From Hahella sp. KA22 (lineage in GTDB: Bacteria > Pseudomonadota > Gammaproteobacteria > Pseudomonadales > Oleiphilaceae), in assembly GCF_004135205.1 (NCBI RefSeq), contig NZ_CP035490.1, forward strand, positions 5,757,501 through 5,821,500: a DNA stretch of 64,000 nt, in the 5' to 3' direction. Numbering within the stretch: the first letter of the stretch is position 1; the number at the start of each line of letters is the position of its first letter. The position numbers were made by a program, and so were the translations under genes. The notes beneath the pieces were generated by a model. It was not told the DNA's origin. It saw only the letters and a list, made by a program, of their open reading frames with translations, and ran no database searches. This document shows positions 36,320 to 45,218 of the stretch, piece by piece.

Positions 36320-38734
36320 ATGCAGCGAATCATCCGCAGAACGTTAATTGCTCTGTTGAGCATTCTTTGTCTGTTGATTCTGGGGATATGGGGGCTCGGC
36401 CCTTACGTCGCCAATGACGCGCTCACCAAATACTTCGCTGAGCACAACGCAGACTTCTCTGCGGAATCCCTCTCCATCAACCCCTTCACTTCCGAGATCA
36501 ACGGCCGCGGCGTCAAAGTCACGACCCCACGGGGACTGGAGCTCAAATTCGAAGCCCTGCAGGTCTCCGCGCAGTTGACGCCTTTGTTCGAAAATACTGT
36601 GGTCGTCGACAAAATCGCCTTGGACGGCCTGCAACTGAATATCGCCCAAGAGCAGGAAGGCTGGCGCGTCGCCGGGGTGCTGTTCCCAACGGGGAACGAA
36701 GAGCCTCCCGCACCAGCTCAGGAACCCGCTGGGGAAGACTGGACGATCAGTCTGCCCTCTATACAATTGCGCAATTGCAACCTCAATATCAGCCGACTGC
36801 CGCCAGCGGGCGCCGCCGATCAGGCGCCCTTACAAGACGAGATTCGCCTGTTCAGCCTCAACCTGAAAAACATCAAAGGCAAAGGCGCGGAGTGGAACGG
36901 TTTCGCTGATGTGATGACTCAGGTGAACGGCGCCGACATCGTCCTCGCCACCGAGTTTCGCGTCGGCCCGGACAAGTTTGTACAGTGGCTGGACATCAGT
37001 TCGCTTAAGGCGAGAATGCAGCAGTTCGCGCATTATCTCCCCGCCGATCTGCGCGACAGCAACGCCAGCCTGGACCTGAATGCGGAAATCGTGGTGGATT
37101 GGCGCAATGGGGCCCTGACGCTGACCACAACCACCAAAAAGCTGGATATCTCCCAGGTCGACGTAAAGCTTAAAGACATAACCATTGAAAGCGACATCAC
37201 CAGCATCGATCTGAGCCCTCTGCAAATCAGCATCGCGCCGGAAGGCGAACCTGAAGTCGCCTTCAACGGTAAGATCCACAGCGGTAAAACCCGCGTCAAC
37301 GACAGCGCCGGACGCTATATCCTCGCGGGCTGGGACAAATTGGACCTGACGCCCGTCTCCTTCAGCATGGACGAGGCGCTTAACGTCAAGGTGGATCAGA
37401 TCAGCTCGCAGAATCTGGTGCTGTCGCGCTCCGCCCTCGACAATGAAGAACTGCCGCCGCTGTTGCAGGCGGGCACCCTGTTTGTGTCGAATGTGGAAGC
37501 CAGCGACAAACGGGCGTTTATCGAAATGGTGGAGTTGAGCGACATACGCTCCAACGTGCATCTGAACAAAGAACGCAATCTGATTACTTTGGCGCCCCTG
37601 TCGGCGAGCGCTCCGGCGGAAGAAGAGGCGTCGCAGACGCCACAAACCGACGCCCAGGCCACCACTGAAGCGCCCCCTGCAAGCGATGCGCCGGAAAGCT
37701 CGCCATTCAATCTGGTGATTAATCAAATCTCCGTTAAAGGAGACTCCTTGCTCAGCTTCACCGATGAAGGCGTGAAGCCGCCTTTTCAGCAGGATATCCG
37801 CATTAACTCTCTGGTCGCCGAAAGCCTGACCACCGAAAACCCGGAGCAGGCTTTCCATATCACCATGGAGGCGCAGACTGACCAATACTCCAAAATTCAG
37901 TCAGACACGCGCATCTGGCCATTCGCGTCCAAGCTGTCCCTCGACACCCGCACCACTATTGCGGAAATAAACCTGCCGCCCGTATCGCCTTACCTGAGCG
38001 ACGCCTTGGGTTATGACATCAACAACGGACAGTTTGATATGAACCTCGCCATGACCATCGATGAAGGACGCATCAGCGGCGACACTAAAATCATGCTGCG
38101 CGGCATGGATTTAGGGGCGGACAAAAACCCGGACGCCAGCTCTATTCAGCAAGGCGGAGCGATACCCTTAAACGTGGCGCTGGGGATGCTGAAGGATGGC
38201 AATGGCAACGTAGAGCTCGCTATGCCGCTGTCCGGGGACGTCGATAGCCCCAGCTTCGGCTGGAGTGGTTTTGTCGCGCTGATTGCACAGAAAGCGATTT
38301 TCGAAGCCGCCAGCGGCTATCTCATCAAAACGTTCGTGCCCTACGCCAATGTCGTCACGGTCGTGAAATTCGCTGGCGAACAGGCGCTGAAAGTCCGTAT
38401 CGAGCCCTTGCCCTATCAGGCTGGCCAGTCTGACGTCGGCCCAGAGCAACAAGCGTTCGTCAATGAGTTCCGCCAACTGCTGCTGGACAAAGAGGAGATG
38501 CAAGTGAAAACCTGCGCCATCGCCTCCCCCGCAGAACTGAGCTATCCGTCCGACACGAAAGCCCTGACGGTAGAGCAACTGAAGACGTTAAAGCAGTTGG
38601 CGGAGGAACGAGGTCAGAAATTTAAAGCGAAGGTGCTGGAAGGCGGAAAGATCGCTTCTTCCCGCATCCTGCTGTGTAATCCTGAGGTGGAAAAAGACAG
38701 CGGCGGTAAAGGCCGCATCGAATTCGAAATCTGA
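36320..38734 (+). CDS. DUF748 domain-containing protein (AsmA-like)
   Basis: 804 residues. N-terminal TM (LIALLSILCLLILGIWGLG), then a large beta-rich periplasmic region with the DUF748 pattern (SINPFTSEINGRGVKV, VVVDKIALDGLQLNI), a low-complexity Pro/Ala/Glu linker around residues 430-470, and a conserved core (QQGGAIPLNVALGMLKDGNGNVELAMPLSGD) typical of the family. DUF748 proteins belong with AsmA/YhdP-type envelope proteins thought to act in lipid transport or outer-membrane homeostasis. ATG 36320 is chosen over an upstream TTG. Confidence 0.9.
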   Translation: MQRIIRRTLIALLSILCLLILGIWGLGPYVANDALTKYFAEHNADFSAESLSINPFTSEINGRGVKVTTPRGLELKFEALQVSAQLTPLFENTVVVDKIALDGLQLNIAQEQEGWRVAGVLFPTGNEEPPAPAQEPAGEDWTISLPSIQLRNCNLNISRLPPAGAADQAPLQDEIRLFSLNLKNIKGKGAEWNGFADVMTQVNGADIVLATEFRVGPDKFVQWLDISSLKARMQQFAHYLPADLRDSNASLDLNAEIVVDWRNGALTLTTTTKKLDISQVDVKLKDITIESDITSIDLSPLQISIAPEGEPEVAFNGKIHSGKTRVNDSAGRYILAGWDKLDLTPVSFSMDEALNVKVDQISSQNLVLSRSALDNEELPPLLQAGTLFVSNVEASDKRAFIEMVELSDIRSNVHLNKERNLITLAPLSASAPAEEEASQTPQTDAQATTEAPPASDAPESSPFNLVINQISVKGDSLLSFTDEGVKPPFQQDIRINSLVAESLTTENPEQAFHITMEAQTDQYSKIQSDTRIWPFASKLSLDTRTTIAEINLPPVSPYLSDALGYDINNGQFDMNLAMTIDEGRISGDTKIMLRGMDLGADKNPDASSIQQGGAIPLNVALGMLKDGNGNVELAMPLSGDVDSPSFGWSGFVALIAQKAIFEAASGYLIKTFVPYANVVTVVKFAGEQALKVRIEPLPYQAGQSDVGPEQQAFVNEFRQLLLDKEEMQVKTCAIASPAELSYPSDTKALTVEQLKTLKQLAEERGQKFKAKVLEGGKIASSRILLCNPEVEKDSGGKGRIEFEI

Positions 38735-38738
38735 GGTG

Positions 38739-38758
38739 AAGGGCGCTAATGCGCCCTT
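38739..38758. terminator. bidirectional hairpin between DUF748 and BrkB genes
   Basis: AAGGGCGC TAAT GCGCCCTT, 8-bp perfect stem, in the 26-bp gap between convergent stops. Little U-tract. Confidence 0.5.
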
Positions 38759-38760
38759 GC

Positions 38761-40128
38761 TCAACTCGCCGCTCTCTCCGGCGGCGTCGCCTCTCTGACG
38801 ACAGCTTCCTCGCCCCGCACCCAGGACGCCAGGGTCATCTGCCCGAGCGACGCTTCCATCGCCGCCGTCACGCCCTTGGCGATGGCGTCCACAGACTTAT
38901 CCGAATAAAGTGAAGCAGGCAGACTGTGCTCCGGCGAACGCAACACGTGCATCAATTCCGCCAGAGTAATGCGGTCCAGAGGACGGGCGGGAATCAATGA
39001 ATCCGCTTCGTCCCCCATAATGGCCAATACGCCTTTCTTCAACAGTTTATCGATGATGCGCTGAATCGTCTCGGGCCCCACCGATAAGGTGTCCTCCAGG
39101 TCAGAGATGCTCTCGCCGCCGCCCTGCTGATCGAACTTCTTCGCCACTTTGTAAACCAGCGCCAGCCCAGTACGCTCATCAATCACCGCACAAGGACGCA
39201 CCCTGCGCTGCCGGGTGATCTGATGGGAATGCTGGGCGTAGAACGCCACCGACGCCCCCATCAACAGGATCAGCCAGGAGATGTACAGCCAGATCAGAAC
39301 CAGGATGCCCACCGCAAATCCTGAGTAGATCGCTTCATAGTTGGACGTGCCGACCACAAACTTGGCGAACACATAGCCCGTCGTCTGCCAGGCGATCCCA
39401 GCGCCTAACCCGCCAATAAACGCATATCGGGTGCGCACTTTGGTATTGGGGATAAAGCGATACATAAAGGTGAACAGCGCCACGATAATGACATAGGGCG
39501 CCATACGGGTGGCGAGAGAGAACAGCCGTCCAAAAGGTTCAATGCTCAAAACGGTTTGCGCCACGTCCGTACCCACCAACGTCGCCGTGGCGCCCATGGC
39601 GGAAAACGCCAGCAATGGACCGACGACGATGACGCTGAGGTAAGAACTGAAGCGCTGCGCCAGAGAGCGAATCTGCGACACTCGCCAGATTTCGTTAAAG
39701 GAGCGCTCCACTTTCTGCACCAGAGAGATGACCGTATAAATCAACAAACCCAGGCCCACCGATCCCAACACGCCGACTTTGACGTTGTCGACGAACGCGA
39801 GCACGTTCTGCACCAGTTCCGGCCCTTTTTCCCCGAACGCCTGGAAAACATTCTCCAGCAGCGGCTCCAGCTGATTATGGACGCCAAATCCTTTCAATAC
39901 AGAAAAGCTCAGCGCCAACAACGGCACAATGGAGAGCAGGGTCGTATACACCAGCCCCATGGCGTGCAGCGTGATATGGCCGAATAACACATCGCGCACC
40001 ACCGCAAACAAAACGCGCGCACTGTGCCACAACACTCGCATCATGCCGCCTGCGGCGCCGCCGGTTTCATTTTCCCAAAGCCAGCGATCCAATCGCGACA
40101 CCCAGGTTTCTATCGTCGCTTTACTCAT
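38761..40128 (-). CDS. YihY/BrkB-family membrane protein with C-terminal winged helix
   Basis: 455 residues. Six TM helices of the BrkB (YihY, formerly 'RNase BN') family between about 40 and 290, with GLVYTTLLSIVPLLA and the FAKFVVG/ANYEAIYSGFA region, followed by about 150 cytoplasmic residues containing a winged-helix-like module (VYKVAKKFDQQGG, DTLSVGPETIQRIIDKL). The name 'RNase BN' is historical and the true function is not known. ATG 40128. Confidence 0.9.
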   Translation of the reverse strand: MSKATIETWVSRLDRWLWENETGGAAGGMMRVLWHSARVLFAVVRDVLFGHITLHAMGLVYTTLLSIVPLLALSFSVLKGFGVHNQLEPLLENVFQAFGEKGPELVQNVLAFVDNVKVGVLGSVGLGLLIYTVISLVQKVERSFNEIWRVSQIRSLAQRFSSYLSVIVVGPLLAFSAMGATATLVGTDVAQTVLSIEPFGRLFSLATRMAPYVIIVALFTFMYRFIPNTKVRTRYAFIGGLGAGIAWQTTGYVFAKFVVGTSNYEAIYSGFAVGILVLIWLYISWLILLMGASVAFYAQHSHQITRQRRVRPCAVIDERTGLALVYKVAKKFDQQGGGESISDLEDTLSVGPETIQRIIDKLLKKGVLAIMGDEADSLIPARPLDRITLAELMHVLRSPEHSLPASLYSDKSVDAIAKGVTAAMEASLGQMTLASWVRGEEAVVREATPPERAAS

Positions 40129-40550
40129 AGTTGTTCTCGTTTTGCGCCGAATTCAGACATATCAGGTTGTTCAAAAGCAGCCATCCTGTGTTGTTCTCTC
40201 CAAATTGCAGTCGCCGCCCCGCGCATGCCGACATGCAGGCGGCGCTCGCCATCGCATGGCGTACGTATGACATAAAAATGGACGTCTTGAAAGGCTTGAT
40301 GGAAAAGCCCGGTAAAAACATTGTATATCAATGAACTGATTCGTATGTACGCCAAATGTCCTGCTTTCAATAGCGGGGTGTCAGCGACTTGATGGGACGA
40401 GGTCAGGTTGAAAGGCGCGGACGATAACTGGAAAGAAGCGCCATGATAATGAAGTAGTCCTCGCTGAACGTTCCTGTATATTCATTGAGAACAAGTTTCA
40501 AAGATGTCGATTACTCTGTCGGGAGTCTCAACATTTACAGGCTAAAACGT
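40129..40550. other. intergenic region, no gene seen
   Basis: 422 bp upstream of the BrkB gene and downstream of yjbQ, both on the minus strand. No coding pattern, strong promoter or terminator is evident on either strand. Confidence 0.55.
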
Positions 40551-40970
40551 CTATTCACCCCAAATAGTCGCCACAACTTTTCTCACGCCGCCATGATTGC
40601 GGTGTTCGCAAAGATATACACCTTGCCATGTTCCGAGATTAAAACGTCCATCGGTGATCGGCAAACTAACGCTGCACCCCAACAGGCTGGATTTAAGATG
40701 AGCCGGCATATCATCGGAACCTTCATCAAGGTGACGATAATAGGGTTCATTTTCTGGCACTGCGTGATTGAAATAGCTTTCAAAATCCTGGCGAACGGTT
40801 GGGTCCGCATTTTCATTTATCGTCAATGACGCAGATGTATGCTTTATAAAGAGCTGCATCATCCCAACTCTGAACGTCTTGAGTTCCGGAAGCTCCCGCA
40901 CTATTTCATCAGTAATCAAATGAAAGCCCCGTTGTCTGGGCTTCAAGCGTATTTCTTTCTGCAGCCACAT
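40551..40970 (-). CDS. yjbQ: YjbQ-family protein (UPF0047)
   Basis: 139 residues, complete UPF0047/YjbQ fold: RGFHLITDEIVREL, LFIKHTSASLTINENADP, YRHLDEGSDDMPAHLKSSLLG, and LGTWQGVYLCEHR. Some members have been shown to have thiamine-phosphate synthase activity as a secondary function, but the main role is uncertain. ATG 40970. Confidence 0.93.
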   Translation of the reverse strand: MWLQKEIRLKPRQRGFHLITDEIVRELPELKTFRVGMMQLFIKHTSASLTINENADPTVRQDFESYFNHAVPENEPYYRHLDEGSDDMPAHLKSSLLGCSVSLPITDGRFNLGTWQGVYLCEHRNHGGVRKVVATIWGE

Positions 40971-41217
40971 ATATCCGCCATCTCAACTCGAATTGCTTCA
41001 AATGGGAACTTTACCACAGGCCAACAGCGAACGCCTGAGGTTCCTTGAGCGTTACCGCATTGCGTTTTTACAAGCCCTGGTTCTCCCGCATATACGGTTT
41101 CTTCTATATCAGAAGCAGTCTTCAGCGGTATGCAGGTTGGATTCAGGTTCAAGATATTGGAGGGGAAACAAGCTTTCCGGTTTTCAACTTGGATAGATTA
41201 ATCCAATTCGCCTTTTT

Positions 41218-41416
41218 CTACGTAAGCTGACGTCCGGTGTAAATGGCGTACTTCAACGCCTCTACATAAACTTGAAACATTGCTGAAGGCTTTTCCCAGC
41301 AATACAGTCCATTTAAATCATAGCGATTGTCTGCGTACTCCGCCCTTCGCCATCGACATAATCTTCCGATGCAGTGACGCGTCTAACCTAATGCTGCGTC
41401 TGGCTTTTTTCAGCAT
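41218..41416 (-). pseudogene. probable frameshifted remnant of a small gene
   Basis: An ATG at 41416 opens a 32-residue frame (MLKKARRSIRLDASLHRK). Near 41350 the frame giving gene-like peptide changes: the next frame reads EYADNRYDLNGLYCWEKPSA and then continues to TAG at 41218. Joined by a +1 shift they would give about 65 residues rich in Tyr/Trp, a composition unlike noncoding frames here. Family not recognised. No good SD. Could be chance. Confidence 0.3.
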
Positions 41417-41552
41417 GAAAATAGAGAGAGCGCTCTAGTTTAAAACCGTCTGAATATGAAAATCAGAGTCTCGACGGCAACGCTTTACGACGAAAGAATG
41501 AGACAGTGGTCATGTACTTTTAATAATTTCGACGAAAGTTATTTGCGTCTTA

Positions 41553-41582
41553 TTAACATTCGATAATAATATTTCTTATAAT
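41553..41582 (+). promoter_or_regulatory. sigma-70 promoter of mvaT
   Basis: TTAACA (41553-41558), 18-bp spacer, TATAAT (41577-41582), in a very AT-rich context. H-NS/MvaT proteins commonly bind their own AT-rich promoters, so autoregulation is likely. Confidence 0.7.
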
Positions 41583-41655
41583 TTTCTGGAAATTTAAACT
41601 GTTAACGACTATAAAAACCAGAACGCCGTTGTTGCATTAACCAGAGGAGATAAGA

Positions 41656-42006
41656 ATGAAAAAACTAAACGCTTATAATTCCGCTAAAGCTGAGCTCGAA
41701 GCACTGCAAAAAAGGATCGAGAGTCTGGAAAAAGACGAAGGTCTTAAGAAAGAGCTGGAGTTTAAAAAGAAGCTTGAAGATTTGATGGCCAAATACGACG
41801 TCAATCTGGACGATGTATTGAAGATGTACGGCAAAGAAAAGACTTCGCCGAAGCAAGACAAGCGTCGCGGCAGCCGTCCTTTAAAAGTGTATAAAAATCC
41901 CAAAACCGGTGAAGTTGTTGAAACCAGAGGCGGCAATCACAAGTTGCTGAACGAGTGGAAACAAAAGTTCGGCAAAGAGAAAGTTGAAAGCTGGCTGGTC
42001 GCATAA
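41656..42006 (+). CDS. mvaT: MvaT-family nucleoid-associated protein (H-NS functional analogue)
   Basis: 116 residues. N-terminal coiled-coil (residues 2-55, with LEKDEGLKKELEFKKKLEDL) for oligomerisation, a Lys/Arg-rich linker (TSPKQDKRRGSRP), and the C-terminal DNA-binding domain with YKNPKTGEVVETRGGNHKLL and EWKQKFG. The RGGN core is the 'AT-pincer' that inserts in the minor groove of AT-rich DNA in MvaT/MvaU of pseudomonads. It silences AT-rich foreign genes. SD GGAG 8 nt before the ATG. Only member seen here. Confidence 0.93.
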   Translation: MKKLNAYNSAKAELEALQKRIESLEKDEGLKKELEFKKKLEDLMAKYDVNLDDVLKMYGKEKTSPKQDKRRGSRPLKVYKNPKTGEVVETRGGNHKLLNEWKQKFGKEKVESWLVA

Positions 42007-42130
42007 TTAACGCCAGTTATATTGCCGGCCCTAAGCGTCGCGCAACAGCGTAATAACAATAAGGATGTAATATTTACCGCTAATCAGAATGATTGAAGTT
42101 GTCAGCCCGGAATGCGCTGGCGATTTCTGA

Positions 42131-42156
42131 CGCCGCAACTTTTAAAAGTTGCGGCG
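42131..42156. terminator. 26-bp perfect palindrome between convergent genes
   Basis: CGCCGCAACTTTT and AAAAGTTGCGGCG are exact reverse complements with no spacer (a 4-nt TTAA loop in RNA). Located 124 bp after mvaT and 28 bp from the stop of the convergent dehydrogenase gene. Serves both directions plausibly as a terminator. Confidence 0.65.
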
Positions 42157-42184
42157 CATCCTTCCAAAACAGCTTATCTACTTG

Positions 42185-43147
42185 CTATAAACGCACTTGC
42201 CTTTCTTCACGATGGGCGAATGCCGCTATATTATCTCCAGTTTTATCCACCAGTCGTTGTCTCGCTTCCCGACTGGCCCAGGCGCAATGCGGTGTAATGA
42301 TTAGATTGGGAATATCCTGCGCCAATAATAAATTGCCATTAACCGGCGGCTCTTGCGTCAGCACATCAAACCCGGCGCCGCCAAGACGACCGTTACGCAA
42401 TGCATCCGCCAGCGCCGCCTCGTCCACCAGTCCGCCGCGGGCCGTATTGATCAACAGGGCGTCTGACTTCATCAAAGCCAGCTCCGCAGCGCCAATCATA
42501 TTGCGCGTATCTTCGGACAACAGGCAATGCAGGCTGAGCACATCCGCCTGAGACAACAGCGCCTCCATCGACAGATAATTCACGCCATCCCTGACGCCAG
42601 GCTCAGTTCCCGGACGGGCGCCGACTTTGACTTCCATGCCGAAGGCTTGCGCCACCGCGCCGGCGGCCCGCCCCAGGTCGCCGTATCCGACGACGCCAAA
42701 CACTTTGCCGCTTAGCTCGCGAATAGGATAATCCATCAGACAAAACTGTCGGGCTCGCCCCCAGTCTCCCCGCTCCACTGCGGCGGTGTAGCGCAGCAGG
42801 TTATTCGACAGCGCCAGCACCATGGAGAAGACATGTTGAACAATGGTGGCGGTTCCATAATGAGCGACATTCCTGACGTCCACGCCATGTTTCTTCGCCG
42901 CCGCCATGTCTATGTTGTTCACGCCAGTGGCGGTGACGGCTATCAGCTTTAATTCAGGGCTGCCAACCATGTGCGCTTCATTCAAAACCACTTTGTTGAC
43001 AATAACGATATCCTTGCCGGCAATGCGTTCAGCCACTTGTTCCGGGGTGGTCGCCGCGTAGCTGTCAAAGGCGGTCACATGTTCTTTTAATGAGTCCAGA
43101 CTGACGTCCGCACCCAGACTTTCGGCATCCAATATCACAGCTTTCAT
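42185..43147 (-). CDS. D-2-hydroxyacid dehydrogenase (glycerate dehydrogenase-like)
   Basis: 320 residues. NAD(P)-binding VVGYGDLGRAAGAVA near residue 150 and the family catalytic set: Arg in NTARGGLVDE, Glu in TQEPP and His in TPHCAWAS. Most like HprA-type hydroxypyruvate/glycerate dehydrogenases, which reduce 2-oxo acids to D-2-hydroxy acids. ATG 43147 is chosen (GGGGAGA about 10 nt upstream, fold starts MKAVILDAES); an upstream in-frame codon at 43198 adds a non-homologous stretch. Confidence 0.9.
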   Translation of the reverse strand: MKAVILDAESLGADVSLDSLKEHVTAFDSYAATTPEQVAERIAGKDIVIVNKVVLNEAHMVGSPELKLIAVTATGVNNIDMAAAKKHGVDVRNVAHYGTATIVQHVFSMVLALSNNLLRYTAAVERGDWGRARQFCLMDYPIRELSGKVFGVVGYGDLGRAAGAVAQAFGMEVKVGARPGTEPGVRDGVNYLSMEALLSQADVLSLHCLLSEDTRNMIGAAELALMKSDALLINTARGGLVDEAALADALRNGRLGGAGFDVLTQEPPVNGNLLLAQDIPNLIITPHCAWASREARQRLVDKTGDNIAAFAHREERQVRL

Positions 43148-43260
43148 GAAGATAAGTCTCCCCTTTCCGTATTCCGGCTCTACAGGATTCGATAACATCG
43201 GCTATAAATTGTAAGAACAATGACAACCATACCCATCGAGCGCGGGAACTTTTCAAAATC

Positions 43261-45204
43261 GTGAACTTTATACGCTCTTTTCGGGGGCTTATTCAATGCG
43301 CCCGCCAGCGCCGCCAGCATGGAGCGGCCTCCAGTCTTCTTCGCAGCGCAGCCATGTGCGGATTATTCCTGCTGTGCGCGCAGGCTTTCGCTTCGACGTA
43401 TAACTCCATTCAGCTTACTTCCCGCCAGGAACGTCTGGAGGTCGCCCCTTATCTCTGGTGGGTGGCGGAAACCCATGGAGAAATTAAAATCCAGGATATT
43501 CTGGAGCGCAAAACCGCCCCGATGGGATGGCGGCAAAACAGCCGCTTCGATCCCAACTTTGGTCTCGACGTGTCGCCGCACTGGTTTCGCTTCAGCGTCA
43601 CCAACGCCGGCGCCGAGCCCGTGGAGCGCTGGCTGGAAATCAGTTACCCGGTTTTGGACGACATCAAGGTCTATCTGACGGAAGAGGAAAAAATCGTCGA
43701 AGCCTATCACAGCGGCGACACACTCAATTTCAGCGAGCGTCCCGTGTTTCACCGCAACTTTATTTTCCCGTTCAAGTTCAAGCCGCACAGCAAGTCGACG
43801 ATTTATATCCGCATCGCCACTCAGGGCGCGCTGGAATTACCGGCGGATCTCTGGTCCCCCACCGCCTTTGTGCAGGCAGACCAGTGGAAGCTCGCCGCCC
43901 AGTTCCTGTTCAGCGGCATCATGCTGGCCATGGCCGCTTACAATCTCGCCCTGGGATTCGTTATCCGCGATCTGACCTTTGTCCATTACGTGGGTTATGT
44001 GGTGTCCATCGCGATCGTGCAACTGGCGCTGCATGGCACGCCGTTTCAATTTATCTGGCCGCACTCACCGCAATGGAATCAGATCAGTCTGGTATTTTTC
44101 ATAGGCTGTAGCGTCACCTTCGCCTCATTGTTCGGCTATCGATTTCTCAATCTCAATGTGCGCGGGGGAATCCTGCCCTACATTGGCATCAGTTGCGCCT
44201 TTTTCGGTCTGGTCTGCTGTGCGCTTGCGTTCTCCGCCAGTTACGCCACCGGCATCAAAATAGCCGTGCTGGCCACCGGGGCGGTGTCGATAACCTGGCT
44301 GGTCATCGGCCTTCTGCAATGGTCCCGCCGCGAGCCCACCGCCGCCTATTTCACCCTGGCCTGGGCTGTGTTCCTGTTTGGCAATATCGCCATTTCTCTG
44401 GAGAAAATCGGACTGATTCCGAACCTGACGATTATTGGCTTCATGCCACAGATTGGCGCCTGCCTGGAAGTGATGATTTTCTCTCTGGCTTTGGCGCAAC
44501 GTATCAATATTGAGCGTCGCCGCCACATCTCCATGCGCGAGCTGGCGCTGCATCGCGAACGCAGCGCCCGGGAGGCGGAACAGTCGATGCTGATGGCGCA
44601 GCAGCAAGCCAACGACGAGCTGGAGCGCCGCGTCGCTATACGCACGGAAGAACTCAATGAGGCGATGAAAAAGCTGTCTGTCGCCCATGAACAGCTCAAT
44701 GAAATCGCCACCTTCGATCAGCTCACCCAGCTAAAAAACAAGGCCAGTTTCGAGCGAGTGCTGATGCAGGAGTGGAGCCGCTGCTCGCGCTCCATCTCCG
44801 CGCTGTCACTGGTGTTTATAGATATCGATCGCTTCCAGAAGGTTAACCAGCAGTTCGGGCAGTTCGCCGCCGATACCTGCCTGCAGGTCCTGGCCAAGTT
44901 GATCAGTTCGATGGCGCGCCGCGCAGGAGACAGCATTTTCCGCTATGAGGGGGATTGTTACGTGCTGGTGCTGGCGCACTGTTCCGCCGAAGGAGCCCTG
45001 CAACTGGCGGAGCTGATTCGCTCACGTACGGAAGCCACCTTGATACAGGTGGACGACGCCCGCTTCAGCGTCACTATCAGTATCGGCCTGTCCAGCGACA
45101 TTCCCAGCCAGGGCTGGGAGCCGCAGGACTTGATGGAGCGCGCCCGGGAAGCTTTGGCCGAAGCAAAAATGAACGGCGGCAACGGCGTCAGCTTCCGCAT
45201 GTGA
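43261..45204 (+). CDS. 7TM-DISM receptor with degenerate GGDEF domain
   Basis: 647 residues. Signal peptide (cleavage after QAFA, residue about 44), periplasmic 7TMR-DISMED2-type domain (PYLWWVAETHGEI to ELPADLWSP), seven TM helices (about 215-410), a coiled coil (about 425-480, REAEQSMLMAQQQANDELERR) and a GGDEF-like domain (about 490-647). In the active-site loop the sequence is YEGDCYV instead of GGDEF (residues 563-567), so guanylate cyclase activity is unlikely; it may act as a receptor scaffold. GTG 43261 is used; the start is not certain. Confidence 0.88.
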   Translation: MNFIRSFRGLIQCARQRRQHGAASSLLRSAAMCGLFLLCAQAFASTYNSIQLTSRQERLEVAPYLWWVAETHGEIKIQDILERKTAPMGWRQNSRFDPNFGLDVSPHWFRFSVTNAGAEPVERWLEISYPVLDDIKVYLTEEEKIVEAYHSGDTLNFSERPVFHRNFIFPFKFKPHSKSTIYIRIATQGALELPADLWSPTAFVQADQWKLAAQFLFSGIMLAMAAYNLALGFVIRDLTFVHYVGYVVSIAIVQLALHGTPFQFIWPHSPQWNQISLVFFIGCSVTFASLFGYRFLNLNVRGGILPYIGISCAFFGLVCCALAFSASYATGIKIAVLATGAVSITWLVIGLLQWSRREPTAAYFTLAWAVFLFGNIAISLEKIGLIPNLTIIGFMPQIGACLEVMIFSLALAQRINIERRRHISMRELALHRERSAREAEQSMLMAQQQANDELERRVAIRTEELNEAMKKLSVAHEQLNEIATFDQLTQLKNKASFERVLMQEWSRCSRSISALSLVFIDIDRFQKVNQQFGQFAADTCLQVLAKLISSMARRAGDSIFRYEGDCYVLVLAHCSAEGALQLAELIRSRTEATLIQVDDARFSVTISIGLSSDIPSQGWEPQDLMERAREALAEAKMNGGNGVSFRM

Positions 45205-45218
45205 CTAATGCAGGCGGA

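Larger units (their letters stand above)
40971..41655. other. AT-rich spacer upstream of mvaT with gene remnant
   Basis: 685 bp, clearly richer in A/T than its surroundings in the last 200 bp. It contains the mvaT promoter (41553-41582) and, on the minus strand, a broken small reading frame (41218-41416). The rest shows no gene. Confidence 0.6.

Noticed and set aside
36830-37885. 351-codon antisense frame inside the DUF748 gene
   Set aside because: Composition is a shadow of the DUF748 frame with no domain.
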